Notes: generated by a model not told the origin, from the sequence alone. Counted from the first letter of the stretch, positions 9,417 through 18,436 are shown. The stretch is 64,000 nucleotides of DNA from DATCJA01 sp963734635 (GCA_963734635.1 CAVTIA010000003.1:1178001-1242000), one strand, 5' to 3'. Made by a program: numbers and translations.

Positions 9417-10165
9417 CAGCTCACGCGAAACGGCGGGACGCGGCCCTCGAGCCAGCGCCACATGAAGACGGCTTCCCGTCGTTGCGGGCGGTCCCGTTCG
9501 AGCCGGGTGGTACGCGGGAAGTCGTCCAGCTCCTCTCCAAGCGCCATCAGATGCAGCTTGCGGGGGTGTCCACGCGGCTCCGTCTGCCCGCCCGAATGGT
9601 TGTGTATCGCGAGGAGTCGATGGCCCACTGGGTGTTCATCATCGCGCAGGGGGTAATTAAGTCGTATCGCGATCTGCCGAGCGGCAAACGCCGGGTCATG
9701 TCGTTTCTGTTTCAGGACGACATCTTCGGCCTCGCCGAGAGCGGTCATTACGTGAACACTACGCAAGCTATAACGCCCGTTACGCTGTATCGCATCGAGA
9801 TACCTACGTTGACCGCGATGTTCCGCCGCGATTCTGAGCTGCAGTTTCAGTTTCTGTGCAAGGTGACGGACGTGTTGCGCTCGTCATTCAGAAAACAGAT
9901 CCTTGTCGGCCGTCGAGACGCCGCAGGGCGGGTCGCCATGTTCCTGCGCATGCTGGAACAGGAGACGTGCCAGAAGGGTGAGGAGTCCGACATCGATATC
10001 CCGATGAGCCGATCGGACATGGCGAACTATCTGGGCCTGTCACTGGAGGCTGTGAGCCGTGCCTGCCGCGCGCTGGAGGAGAGAGGCATTGTCGACTTCA
10101 TCGGCCGCCACTCTGCGCGCATTGTCAATCGGCCACGGTTCGACAAGCTCACCGCCGCGCTCTGA
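9413..10165 (+). CDS. Crp/Fnr family transcriptional regulator
   Basis: 250 residues. An N-terminal cNMP-binding-like beta-roll (about 40-150) is followed by a dimerisation helix and a C-terminal winged HTH (about 190-245). The recognition helix region DMANYLGLSLEAVSRACRAL carries the E-x-x-S-R signature of FNR/FixK proteins, which read TTGAT-N4-ATCAA. The four-Cys iron-sulfur set of FNR is absent, and the cAMP-binding residues of CRP are not evident, so it is closer to FixK-like members. It begins inside the response regulator stop (ATGA). A perfect site of the predicted type lies 91 bases after its stop, in front of the next kinase-like gene. Confidence 0.88.
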   Translation: MTAHAKRRDAALEPAPHEDGFPSLRAVPFEPGGTREVVQLLSKRHQMQLAGVSTRLRLPARMVVYREESMAHWVFIIAQGVIKSYRDLPSGKRRVMSFLFQDDIFGLAESGHYVNTTQAITPVTLYRIEIPTLTAMFRRDSELQFQFLCKVTDVLRSSFRKQILVGRRDAAGRVAMFLRMLEQETCQKGEESDIDIPMSRSDMANYLGLSLEAVSRACRALEERGIVDFIGRHSARIVNRPRFDKLTAAL

Positions 10166-10255
10166 CACAACCTCACGCAGGACGGGGCTGGCGCCGCGCC
10201 AACACTCTTCGATGACGGGCCAGGTGGTCTGAGCACCGCGCCTGCGGCTGGCAGT

Positions 10256-10298
10256 TTGATTCAGATCAATACAGGCTGATCCGCTCTTCTCGTACGAT
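10256..10298 (+). promoter_or_regulatory. FNR-type box with class II promoter spacing
   Basis: TTGAT-TCAG-ATCAA at 10256-10269 is a perfect match to the FNR/FixK consensus TTGAT-N4-ATCAA. A -10-like TACGAT lies at 10293-10298, which places the box centre about 41.5 bases before the expected start near 10305, the classical activating position. It faces the kinase-like gene at 10449, leaving a leader of about 145 bases. The Crp/Fnr gene just upstream has the matching E-x-x-S-R recognition helix. The site is seen in the sequence; regulation by that protein is inferred. Confidence 0.65.
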
Positions 10299-10448
10299 GC
10301 CCGCCGGAGTTGGCCTGCTGCTCCTTCGTACGTCTTTGGACGTTGCGCGTTAGTCACCCTGGGCTTGGGGCTTGACACTGCAGGCGTTGGGCTGTGAGCT
10401 CAGCCTCCGAGTGTCTCACCACCCCGATCTCCCTCTCACGCAGATGGC

Positions 10449-11183
10449 ATGGCATCGAACGGTCCGTTCGGCAACGATCGATCCCCGCAGTTCAGCGCGT
10501 TGATGGTCGCGCACCTCGCAAACGACCTGAAACTGCTTCTGGGCACGATGCTCAACTGCGTCGACTCGATTCGAGCCAGCATTCCGTCCGCAGTGGACGT
10601 CGAACAGGATCTTGCCGCGTTCGAAACCGCGATCGACAACGCGTTCTATCTCAGTCGTGAGCTGATTGCGCTGGGCGCGCCGAAGACCGGTGAGCCTGGC
10701 GTGCTCGACGTCAACGATCTGCTCAGGCATGTGAGGGGGATGCTCGAACGGGTTCTCGGACCCAGAGTGCGGCTGGTCTACGATCTTTCGGCAACGTCGC
10801 CGACCGTACGAGCCGAGGCCGTGCAGCTGGAGTGGATCCTCCTGAACCTTGCAGTGAACGGGCGTGATGCCATGGCCGATGGAGGCACGCTCACGATCGA
10901 AACTTTGTCGATCGACACCGCACCAAAGGACGTTCGGGCCATGTCGCGGTATCAGAGCTATGTGCGCCTCACCGTCCGGGACACGGGAGGCGGCATGATT
11001 CCGGACGTGCAGATGAGGATGTTCGAGCCGTTTTTCACGACCAAGCCCGGCGGCACCGGGCTTGGCTTGACGGCCGTCGCCATCACTAGTCGGCTGCTGA
11101 ACGGCTCGCTGCACGTCCGTAGCAACGAGCCGCACGGCACCGAAGTCAACATCTACCTGCCCGTGGTGACCAGGGACACGTAA
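10449..11183 (+). CDS. Histidine-kinase-like protein lacking the phosphoacceptor His
   Basis: 244 residues, with a two-helix DHp-like N-terminus and a C-terminal HATPase_c domain. The ATPase boxes are intact: N-box NLAVNGRDAM, G1 DTGGGM, F-box FEPFFTTK and G2 GGTGLGLTAV. The family usually has AHDFNNLL at the phosphorylation site. Here the aligned segment reads ANDLKLLL, so His is replaced by Asn25; a His at position 22 is offset by three. There is no sensor or membrane region. It lies downstream of the FNR-type box and of the kinase-regulator-Crp operon. It may be a partner ATPase or a phosphatase-like modulator and not a kinase. Confidence 0.75.
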   Translation: MASNGPFGNDRSPQFSALMVAHLANDLKLLLGTMLNCVDSIRASIPSAVDVEQDLAAFETAIDNAFYLSRELIALGAPKTGEPGVLDVNDLLRHVRGMLERVLGPRVRLVYDLSATSPTVRAEAVQLEWILLNLAVNGRDAMADGGTLTIETLSIDTAPKDVRAMSRYQSYVRLTVRDTGGGMIPDVQMRMFEPFFTTKPGGTGLGLTAVAITSRLLNGSLHVRSNEPHGTEVNIYLPVVTRDT

Positions 11184-11204
11184 CGCACGCCTGGTCGTCC
11201 AGAG

Positions 11205-11678
11205 CTATTTCACGACCGCCAGCTGCCCGCGAATCTCACCGGCCGGGAATTGCTGCGTATGGATGTTGACGTAGGAATTCCCGTTCAGAATGGCCTGAAT
11301 GGCGTCCTGCATCGTGTTGATCCCGATCGCAGGCCGCGCGACGAACTGATTTGGGCCCGCGCGGAAAGTCATCGCGAAATCACCCGTCCTTCCGACGAGC
11401 GCTTCCGGAAAATTGATGACCACGGGTCCGGCGATGCCGACGGGGCCGATGTGGATATGGCCGGCGGTCGTGGGCGTTGGAATGTTGAAGACACGAAGCG
11501 TCACCGTGACTTCCAGGCTCTCCGCATCCACGACGACTTCGGCCGTGCCGACGGCGCCGGTGTTCAGGATCGGCGTCTCTTCGCCGCCGTTCAGATTCGC
11601 CGTCAGCGTTTGGGCGGAGGCGTTGGCCGCGAGCGCGAGCGCGAACACGCCGGCGCAGAGTGCACGAAGATATCTCAT
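11205..11678 (-). CDS. Secreted CHRD-domain protein
   Basis: 157 residues with a signal peptide ending ANASAQ (about residue 23), then a single CHRD domain. The visible marks are LNGGEETP, a GTAEVVVD strand, TAGHIHIGPVG, and the final VNIHTQQFPAGEIRGQL segment. CHRD domains occur in chordin and in many bacterial secreted proteins, where the role is unknown. The ATG at 11678 is preceded by AGGAGG at a spacing of about ten. The longer open frame upstream lacks protein-like sequence. It is convergent with the kinase-like gene, with only 21 bases between stops. Confidence 0.85.
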   Translation of the reverse strand: MRYLRALCAGVFALALAANASAQTLTANLNGGEETPILNTGAVGTAEVVVDAESLEVTVTLRVFNIPTPTTAGHIHIGPVGIAGPVVINFPEALVGRTGDFAMTFRAGPNQFVARPAIGINTMQDAIQAILNGNSYVNIHTQQFPAGEIRGQLAVVK

Positions 11679-12061
11679 TTGTCGGTGTCCTCCTCGGTAG
11701 GCTTGAAGTCGTTCAGCACGAAGCAGGCCATTATGCCGCCGTTTCGCATCAATGAAATAGCGGCGATCGGCTGCACAACCGCTTACGGCCGGCGAAATCT
11801 CTTTCGTGACGCGGGCGGCGACCCCGCCGGCAGCAGGGCGAGCGGAGAGGCTCGGCCACTGATAAGATGCTTCTGGCGCCGATTCGCGTGAACGGCGACC
11901 GCTCGGTCGTTCTGGGTTTTTGAGGACCTGATCGGAGCGACAGGTACCATGAGACACTCCACCACCCGTTTCGTACGGCACGGTCTCCATTTCGCCGCGC
12001 TGCTTCCCTACCACGAACCTACACCTCTCCTGGCGCGGCCCGTTGGCGCAAGGGGCGTCGC
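11679..12061. other. Intergenic stretch with no recognised feature
   Basis: 383 bases between the divergent CHRD and panB genes. No convincing ORF, RNA gene or repeat was seen. Promoters for both neighbours must lie here, but no clear -35/-10 pair stands out. The last bases hold AAGGGG eight bases before the panB ATG, a usable ribosome binding site. Confidence 0.5.
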
Positions 12062-12853
12062 ATGACGAGCGTGCACGATTTCGCCCGCTTCAAGGCGTCG
12101 GGCCGGCGGATCTCGATGGTTGCTGCCTACGAGGCCTGGTCGGCTGCTGTCATCGCCCGGTCACAGGTCGACGCCATTCTGGTGGGCGATTCGGCCGCAA
12201 TGGTGCTGCACGGTTACCCGACGACGCTGGCGGCAACCGTCAGTATGATGGCCTCGCACACGGCTGCCGTCGCGCGAGCGGCGGCAGACAAGCTGGTGAT
12301 CGCCGACCTGCCGTTCCTGTCGTACCGCAAAGGGCTCGTGCCGGCGATGAACGCCGTCGGGGCGTTGATGAGGAACGGCGCTCAGGCCGTCAAGCTCGAA
12401 GGCGTAGGCGGCAACGAAGACATCATTCGTCACGTGATCGGCTCCGGCGTGCCCGTGATGGGACACATCGGCCTTACGCCTCAGTCAATTCATCAGCTCG
12501 GCGGATTCCGCGTCCAGGGCAAGACTCCCGCCGCGGCCGATGCGCTGAGACGTCAGGCACACACGCTCGAGGATCTGGGCTGCTTCGCAATCGTGCTGGA
12601 ATGCGTCCCGGCCGCAGTCGCGTGCTCGATTACATCCGAGCTCCGTGTCCCGACAATCGGCATCGGCGCCGGTGCGGGCACCGACGGACAGGTGCTCGTT
12701 CTGCACGACCTTCTGGGAATTGACAACGGCCACACACCCCGATTCGTCCGGCGGTACCTGGAAGGAGAGCGTCTGGTGGCCGAAGCGCTGGACCACTATG
12801 ACCGTGATGTGAAAGAGGGCCGGTTCCCCGCAGCGGAGGAAAGCTACTCGTGA
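12062..12853 (+). CDS. panB: 3-methyl-2-oxobutanoate hydroxymethyltransferase
   Basis: 263 residues, the normal length. PanB transfers a hydroxymethyl group from 5,10-methylene-THF to alpha-ketoisovalerate, the first committed step to pantothenate. Family motifs are present in order: ILVGDSAAMVLHGYPTT (metal and ketoacid site), KLEG, VMGHIGLTPQSI, a LECVP segment with the catalytic Glu, and PTIGIGAG. It starts the CoA-precursor operon panB-panC-coaX. Its stop overlaps the GTG start of panC, so the two are translationally coupled. Confidence 0.93.
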   Translation: MTSVHDFARFKASGRRISMVAAYEAWSAAVIARSQVDAILVGDSAAMVLHGYPTTLAATVSMMASHTAAVARAAADKLVIADLPFLSYRKGLVPAMNAVGALMRNGAQAVKLEGVGGNEDIIRHVIGSGVPVMGHIGLTPQSIHQLGGFRVQGKTPAAADALRRQAHTLEDLGCFAIVLECVPAAVACSITSELRVPTIGIGAGAGTDGQVLVLHDLLGIDNGHTPRFVRRYLEGERLVAEALDHYDRDVKEGRFPAAEESYS

Positions 12854-13620
12854 CCACGACGTTCGACGATCTCTCCGCGTGGCGCGACGAACGCCGTGCC
12901 CAGATTCGGAGCAGGCGTCACGCTCGGGTTCGTGCCGACCATGGGAGCGCTGCACGAGGGGCACCTGTCGCTCGTCCGGCGCAGCCGTGCTGAAAACGAC
13001 CGCACGCTCGTCAGCATCTTCGTCAATCCTGCTCAATTCGACGATCCTTCCGACCTGGCGGCGCTATCCGCGGACACTCGAAAGCGATCTAAGCGCGCTC
13101 CAGGCCGAACAGACCGAATTCGTCCTCCTGCCGTCTGCCGAGAGTCTCTATCCCGACGAGTACCGGTTCCGGGTGAGAGAGCTGGATCTTTCGACGCGTC
13201 TCGAAGGCTCCGCGCGGCCCGGGCATTTCGAAGGCGTCCTCACTGTGGTCCTCAAGCTCCTTCAGATTGCGTCCGCAGATCGCGCCTATTTCGGCGAGAA
13301 GGACTGGCAGCAGCTGACTGCTCGTACGGCAGATGTCTCGTGCCTTCTTTTTACCCACCACCATCGTCGCCTGCCCGACCGTCCGCGAATCGGACGGATT
13401 GGCATACAGCTCACGAAACAGCCGGCTCTCGCGAGCGGACCGCCGTCGTGCACCGCTGCTGTACAGGGTGCTGTCGTCTGCGCCCAGTGCGCAGGCTGCC
13501 GCTCACGATCTCCGCGAATCCGGCTTTGCCGTGGATTACGTGGAGGATCGGGATGGGCGCAGGCTCGCCGCGGTACGCCTGGGTACGGTTCGTCTGATCG
13601 ACAACGTACTCGCGAAATGA
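12850..13620 (+). pseudogene. panC: Pantothenate synthetase with three frameshifts
   Basis: PanC joins pantoate and beta-alanine using ATP. The expected protein can be read only across four frame segments: a short N-terminus from the GTG at 12850; then VTLGFVPTMGALHEGHLSLV and IFVNPAQFDD (12896-13055); then RYPRTLESDL through ADRAYFGEKDWQQL (to about 13320); then FFLPTTIVACPTVRESDGLA to the stop at 13620. Each break is a gain of one base, and the total length stays a multiple of three. All catalytic motifs (PTMGALHEGH, FGEKD, SSRNSRLS) survive. The ends overlap panB and coaX exactly as an intact operon would. It is probably a functional gene hidden by sequence error, but it is broken as read. 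Confidence 0.8.
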
Positions 13621-14453
13621 TTCTGACGCTCGACGTCGGTAACAGTCAGATTTTCGGCGGCGTCTTCGACGGCCAAGAGCTGACGATGCGGTTCCGCAAG
13701 GCGTCGCGGCCGCGCGCGTCGTCAGACGAGCTTGGCCTTTTTCTGCGCAGTGTGCTCCGGGAGAACGGCGCCGATCCGTCGCACATTCACCAGATTGCGA
13801 TCTGCTCGGTGATGCCGGAGAGCCTCTATTCGCTCCGGAGCTGCTGTCGCAAGTATTTCCAGGTCGAACCTTTCGTCTTGCAGCCCGGGGCGAAGACCGG
13901 ACTCAGGATTCGGTATCGGAATCCGCTCGAGGTAGGTTCGGATCGAATTGCGAACGCCATAGGCGCCGTTCACGTCTACCCAGGGCGCAACCTGATCGTG
14001 ATCGACTTCGGAACTGCGACGACGGTCGACGTGGTGACGGCAACTCGCGACTACCTCGGCGGCATCATCCTGCCGGGCCTGCGGATAGCGATGGAGGCGC
14101 TGGAAAAGAACACTGCACGCCTCCCCACCGTCGAAATCGTGCAGCCGTCGGAGCTCATCGGCCGTTCGACCGTCGAGAGCATCCAGTCGGGACTCTATTT
14201 CGGCAATCGCGCGATGGTGCGAGAGCTCACACGTGAAATCCGTCTGCAAACATTTGCAGGCGCGTCACCGGCAATCATCGGCACCGGCGGGTTCGTGCGC
14301 CTGTTCGAGCGCGAGAACCTGTTCGACCAGGTGATGCCCGACCTCGTCCTCCTCGGCCTCTATCGTGCGCTCTTGCTCAACGAAGACCCGCGCCGGCAAG
14401 CGAAGGCGACGAGCGATGCGGAGGAGCCGGGAGGAGAAGACGCGGGGGTGTAG
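13617..14453 (+). CDS. coaX: Type III pantothenate kinase
   Basis: 278 residues. CoaX phosphorylates pantothenate, the first step from pantothenate to CoA, and unlike CoaA it is not inhibited by CoA. Motifs: DVGNS (residues 6-10, phosphate loop 1), the PLEVGSDRIANAIGA segment, IDFGTATTVD (catalytic Asp region), GGIILPGL and the IGTGGF loop. The ATG overlaps the panC stop (ATGA). The C-terminal 20 or so residues are a charged tail beyond the usual family length. A GC-rich hairpin follows the stop. Confidence 0.93.
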   Translation: MILTLDVGNSQIFGGVFDGQELTMRFRKASRPRASSDELGLFLRSVLRENGADPSHIHQIAICSVMPESLYSLRSCCRKYFQVEPFVLQPGAKTGLRIRYRNPLEVGSDRIANAIGAVHVYPGRNLIVIDFGTATTVDVVTATRDYLGGIILPGLRIAMEALEKNTARLPTVEIVQPSELIGRSTVESIQSGLYFGNRAMVRELTREIRLQTFAGASPAIIGTGGFVRLFERENLFDQVMPDLVLLGLYRALLLNEDPRRQAKATSDAEEPGGEDAGV

Positions 14454-14457
14454 CGCG

Positions 14458-14477
14458 CCGGGTCCAAAAGGACCCGG
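14458..14477. repeat. Intergenic hairpin with AAAAG loop
   Basis: Inverted repeat CCGGGTCC / GGACCCGG around an AAAG-type loop, right between the convergent coaX and 14479 genes and touching both stops. The same hairpin type recurs at 20111, 60917, 60966 and 62387, usually followed by CCTAC. It probably acts as a bidirectional terminator here. Confidence 0.65.
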
Positions 14478-14478
14478 C

Positions 14479-15291
14479 CTACTTTACGACGATGTCGACG
14501 TCGTGGGTTGAAAACGCCTGGCCATCGCTCGCGATCGCGCGTAGCCGGTACGCGCCAGGAGCGGCAAAGTTGACTCGTGATGCCAGCGTGGCCGGTTTTC
14601 CGTAGACGCGCCCGGTCATGATGTCGGGCTCGAAGCGGACCTTGCCCATTCCGCGGTAAACGATCCACCGGACGCGCACACCCTGCTGTAGTTGGCCTTC
14701 CGGATCCGGGATTGGCTGGGGCCGCCCGTCATCGGTCGCCGTTGCTGTCAGCGTCAGCGTGTCCGACACCCTGATCGTTTGAGCGGCAGACACGGTGATC
14801 GACGGCGCGCGATTGTCATGATCCTGGTCCAGCGCATTGGTGCCGTTGGTCATCAGCGAAGGATCGCGCGCGCCGTTCTTCGAAATGAGGTCGGTGTCCA
14901 CTTCCCATTCCGGCTGCAACCATCCCTTGGCCTGATTGGTCTTCCCGTTCGTCGTCAAAGTCCAGACGAGCCGGCGATCCTTGGGCCAATCCGCCGGGAC
15001 GACGGTCTTGAACACCCACCATTTGCGCGACGAATAGAAGTGTGTCGGCTGGCCGCGATCGCCGCCTAGATCGAAGCTGTTCTCCGAGCCGATCGGTACG
15101 TCAATCTCCTCGTCCGCGTTTCGATTGAAGTAGCCGAAGTACAGCGAATATGTCCCGTCAGGATTCTGTTCCCAGCCGTCGAACGTCGGGCTGATGTCCT
15201 GACCCCGCGCGTAGGTCTGCGCATCGACAGGTGCGTGGCCCGCTGCCGCGAGCACAAGCACGGACGAAACGATCGCCAGCAGCGACTTCAC
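14479..15291 (-). CDS. Secreted protein of unknown function, beta-rich C-terminus
   Basis: About 270 residues. A signal peptide (SLLAIVSSVLVLAAAGH, ending VDAQ) is followed by an aromatic, charged domain (YSLYFGYFNRNADEEIDVPIG, 20 of its residues shown partly) and a C-terminal region of PKD/Ig-like strands ending HDVDIVVK. I do not recognise the N-terminal domain. Starts: the GTG at 15291, or a TTG at 15303 with AGGAG eight bases upstream. Both are in frame and both keep the signal. It lies downstream of the cytochrome-like gene on the same strand, so it may be the last gene of a three-gene secreted operon. Confidence 0.6.
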   Translation of the reverse strand: MKSLLAIVSSVLVLAAAGHAPVDAQTYARGQDISPTFDGWEQNPDGTYSLYFGYFNRNADEEIDVPIGSENSFDLGGDRGQPTHFYSSRKWWVFKTVVPADWPKDRRLVWTLTTNGKTNQAKGWLQPEWEVDTDLISKNGARDPSLMTNGTNALDQDHDNRAPSITVSAAQTIRVSDTLTLTATATDDGRPQPIPDPEGQLQQGVRVRWIVYRGMGKVRFEPDIMTGRVYGKPATLASRVNFAAPGAYRLRAIASDGQAFSTHDVDIVVK

Positions 15292-15344
15292 CTCCAACCT
15301 CAAGCGCAATTCTCCTGTCGCGATATCAAGTGCAGCGCCCTTGG

Positions 15345-16682
15345 CTAGTTCGACGACGTGGTGACGACGGCGCGCCGCGCGCGGCGGGCTTCGACCTCTT
15401 GTTTGTAATCCTCGTCGGACATGTAGTACCAGCTCAGCCACGCCGACGACATTTCGTCGACTGTCCGCTGCCCGTACGTAATCTGGGCATCCGGATCAGG
15501 GTTGAACGGATTCTTGGCGGTGTTGTCGTGCCACATGATCGCGTGCAGCACCGTGCCTTTCGGCAGCAGCGGCGCGGCGTCATCTGCGTACACGTAATTG
15601 ATGTGCCAGTTGAACCGGAACTTCGCGCACGACAGCGTCTCGACCCTGCCGCTCGGATAAATCGCCTCGAGGCACTCGGCCTTGCCGCGGTTGTGCATGT
15701 GGGGCTGGAACGACAGCAGCCGTGCCGCCTGCGGCAGCATCATGTACCCATCGGAACGGATGTTGTCGGTGTGCGGACGCAGGTCGACCTGCGGTGCGCT
15801 CACCGTCGTTGACGAGATCACGTGCTTCGGGACGTAGCCGCGCGGGTGGAATTTCAGGCCAAGGGCCACATTAGCCGGCGTGTCGTCTTTGCCCGTGGCA
15901 TGGAGGTGGAGCTGGAAGTTGATCTTCGTGCCTGCTTTGATCAGCCGGCCTGACCCCTCAGGGAACACGTCGCCCTGTTTGCCGATCGCGTACTCGTTGA
16001 GGAACACTCCCTGCTCTCCCACCTCGAGCGGCCGATCGGCGTCGTCGAGCCGGCCGCTGCCGCGACCGGCGTCGTTCGGTTCGACGATCGACGTGCGGAT
16101 ATGGTGGATGACTGTATAGCCCTTTGTCGGGATGATCTGCACACCCTGGATGTAGCGGTCTTCCTTGAGACCGGGATCGACCAGAATGTCGGGCCACTGG
16201 TCTGGAACCTTGGCCTTGACGACGTAATCTTTCGGCAAGCTGACGATGACATCCGGTTCGCCGATCTGCCACGTCTCTGCAGCAGGGAACTGACGTGGCG
16301 GCGGCATGTCGGCGGGATTTCCTTGCGGCGCTCCAGCATCTACCCACTTCGCGATGATGTCGATTTCGCGTTCAGTGAGTGAGCGATCGTTGCTGAAGTG
16401 CTGGACGCCCACGTTCTTGTCGATGTACCAGGGCGGCATCTGCCGCAGGATCACCTGCTCCTTGATCGACCTCGCCCAGGGGCGCGCCTGCTCGTAGTTC
16501 AGCAGCGGCATCGGCGCGATGCTGCCCGGGCGATGGCACGCCTGGCAGTTCCTCTGAAGAATCGGTGCGACGTCTCTTGTGAAGGTGACCGACGCCGGAA
16601 CCGGCGCCGATTGGCCCGCCTGCATGGGTATTGCGGCGGCGGTAACGACCAGGGCAAGCGACACGGGAACAACGAACCGCAT
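15345..16682 (-). CDS. Exported protein with cytochrome c motif and monooxygenase-like fold
   Basis: 445 residues, signal peptide about 1-24. A c-type haem site CQACH (Cys46, Cys49, His50) sits in a short N-terminal domain, with a WVDAGAPQGNP end typical of such cytochrome domains. The remaining 300 residues carry paired-His motifs (HHIRTSIV, QLHLHATG, PHMHNRG, MWHDNT) that resemble copper type II ascorbate-dependent monooxygenase folds. Such fused proteins are common in Acidobacteria and Planctomycetes; their substrate is unknown. The ATG at 16682 has GAGGAA six bases upstream. It starts 28 bases after the lyase-like gene, so they form an operon. Confidence 0.75.
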   Translation of the reverse strand: MRFVVPVSLALVVTAAAIPMQAGQSAPVPASVTFTRDVAPILQRNCQACHRPGSIAPMPLLNYEQARPWARSIKEQVILRQMPPWYIDKNVGVQHFSNDRSLTEREIDIIAKWVDAGAPQGNPADMPPPRQFPAAETWQIGEPDVIVSLPKDYVVKAKVPDQWPDILVDPGLKEDRYIQGVQIIPTKGYTVIHHIRTSIVEPNDAGRGSGRLDDADRPLEVGEQGVFLNEYAIGKQGDVFPEGSGRLIKAGTKINFQLHLHATGKDDTPANVALGLKFHPRGYVPKHVISSTTVSAPQVDLRPHTDNIRSDGYMMLPQAARLLSFQPHMHNRGKAECLEAIYPSGRVETLSCAKFRFNWHINYVYADDAAPLLPKGTVLHAIMWHDNTAKNPFNPDPDAQITYGQRTVDEMSSAWLSWYYMSDEDYKQEVEARRARRAVVTTSSN

Positions 16683-16710
16683 GGCGTGTTCCTCCAGCAA
16701 AAAGGTGGAG

Positions 16711-18436
16711 CTATTGTACCTGCACTTTCACCATTCGTGACGGCGGACGGTAGACGGGGATCCAGACGGTCGGACGCTCGGCCCCCTCGTCTACGGTCAG
16801 GTCACGCACTTCATACGGCGAGGGCATCAGGAATTCCGTGGATTGCCCTGTGTTCATATCCAGGCGATAGATACGGCTGCTGTTGAAATCATTGGTCCAG
16901 ACGATCTGGTTCTTGTCGTCCACTGCGAGGCTGTAGGGCGACGGGAACGGCGGCGTATAGGGTTTGCTCCCCGGGATCACCGGGTATTCCTCGATTTCGC
17001 CCGTATCCGGATCGAAACGCGCAACGCGGCCGGCCCAGTACAGCGTCGCCCACGCGCGGCCCTTCGCATCCATTTCGCCCCGACGCGGCCCCGAGCCGGG
17101 CGTTGGCGTCGGATACGCCGTGAACCGATCCGAGGCCGGATCGAACAGGCCGAACTTGCCCAGACGCCACAAGTTCATGATCGAGCGGCCGCGCGCGTCC
17201 GTTTCCATGTCGTACGTGTCGTCGTCGGTGTCGGCGAGGAACGGTGTAGTGGCGCACCTCGCCGCTCTTCATGTCGAGTGCGTGCAAACCCTTGTCGAGG
17301 TACCACACCTTGCCCGCTGGATCGATCCCGAACATGTTGCTGCCAGACGCCCACGGCGTAAATGTTCCCGTCGCTGGATTGAATCGGACGGTGCCGCCCC
17401 CCATGCCGAACACCACGTTCCCGTCGGGGTCAAAGGCCATGTCGTGCGAGCCGCCGCCGGGGTTGCCCGCACGAAGCTGTCCCTCAGTGACCACGCCCAT
17501 TCCATCCCTGCCCATTCCGGAGAGAAGGTCGTACGGGAATTCTTTGACTTCCCCGGTTCGCCGATCGAGACGCCCCAGATTGAAGCTGAAGTGATCCGTG
17601 TAATAGGCGTACGGCCCCTTGGGATCGAGCAGGATGTCGTGGGGCCAGACAAATCGCTTATCGCCGCGAATGATGCTGAGATCCCGATGACCGCCTCGCG
17701 GGATGTCGTACTCGGTGATGACCAGCCGCGCGGATGCCTCGCCGGTCGGCCTGGGCCGAAGCTGGAACGGGAGCTCGCCAGACGAGCCAGGTCCGCGAAT
17801 CGACGCGAGGTACTCAGCCAGCGGCTCGACGTACTTCTTCTGGCCGAAGGCGCGCGTGCCGGGGGTTTCGCGTGAGACGGCCCGCTCGCCCGCCATCCGC
17901 CTGACGATCTGCGTCCATCCTTCCTTCGTTCGTCCGGTCCGCAGCGCGAACTGCAGCGAATGACAGTTGTCGCACTGAATGAGCAGGTGCTTCTGCTCGT
18001 CGGTGCCCGGCAGCGCCGCAACGATGTCGGCTGCGGTCGCGTCGGCAATCGTCGGCCGCCGCGCACGCAGGGCGAAATCGACGCGCGTTGATTTCGCGTC
18101 CGGCAGCATCACATCGCGTGTCGCAGAATCGAAATCGGGAAGATCGATCGCGAGCCGATAGGAGCCTGGCGAGAGGTCGGACCAGCCGGGAAACGCATAC
18201 TCTCCCTGGCGGTTCGTATAGACCGTGACCGCTACGTTGCTGTCAACACGATGGGCCCTGACCGGGACGCCAGCCAGCGGCTGCCCGTTTGAGGACGCCA
18301 CCCTGCCGTCCAGCAGCGAGTCGCCCGCGGCCAATGAGCCGCTCGACCCAAGCTGCGAATAGACAGCAGCCAATCCAACCACGAGGACCGCCGCCAACGC
18401 ATATCGGTGGATGCCTGGAGCTGCTCGACATGGCAA
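16711..18436 (-). CDS. Virginiamycin B lyase-like protein with haem motif, frameshifted
   Basis: About 575 codons if one extra base near 17246 is removed (a T in CCTCGCC; the repaired frame reads TVPADTDDDTYDMETD). The order is a signal or anchor helix, a carboxypeptidase-regulatory-like beta sandwich (about 42-125), a cytochrome-like segment with CDNCH (Cys155, Cys158, His159), then a six-bladed propeller of the SMP-30/Vgb type with repeats such as HDMAFDPDGNVVFG and YSLAVDDKNQIVWTNDF. Proteins of this architecture are annotated as virginiamycin B lyase-like, but antibiotic lysis is not implied. It is first in the minus-strand operon. Its length, 1 modulo 3, shows a single-base insertion. 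Confidence 0.75.

Noticed and set aside
10371..10400. TTGACA at 10371 as a promoter for the kinase-like gene
   Set aside because: No acceptable -10 follows at 16-18 bases. The FNR-box promoter at 10256-10298 fits better.
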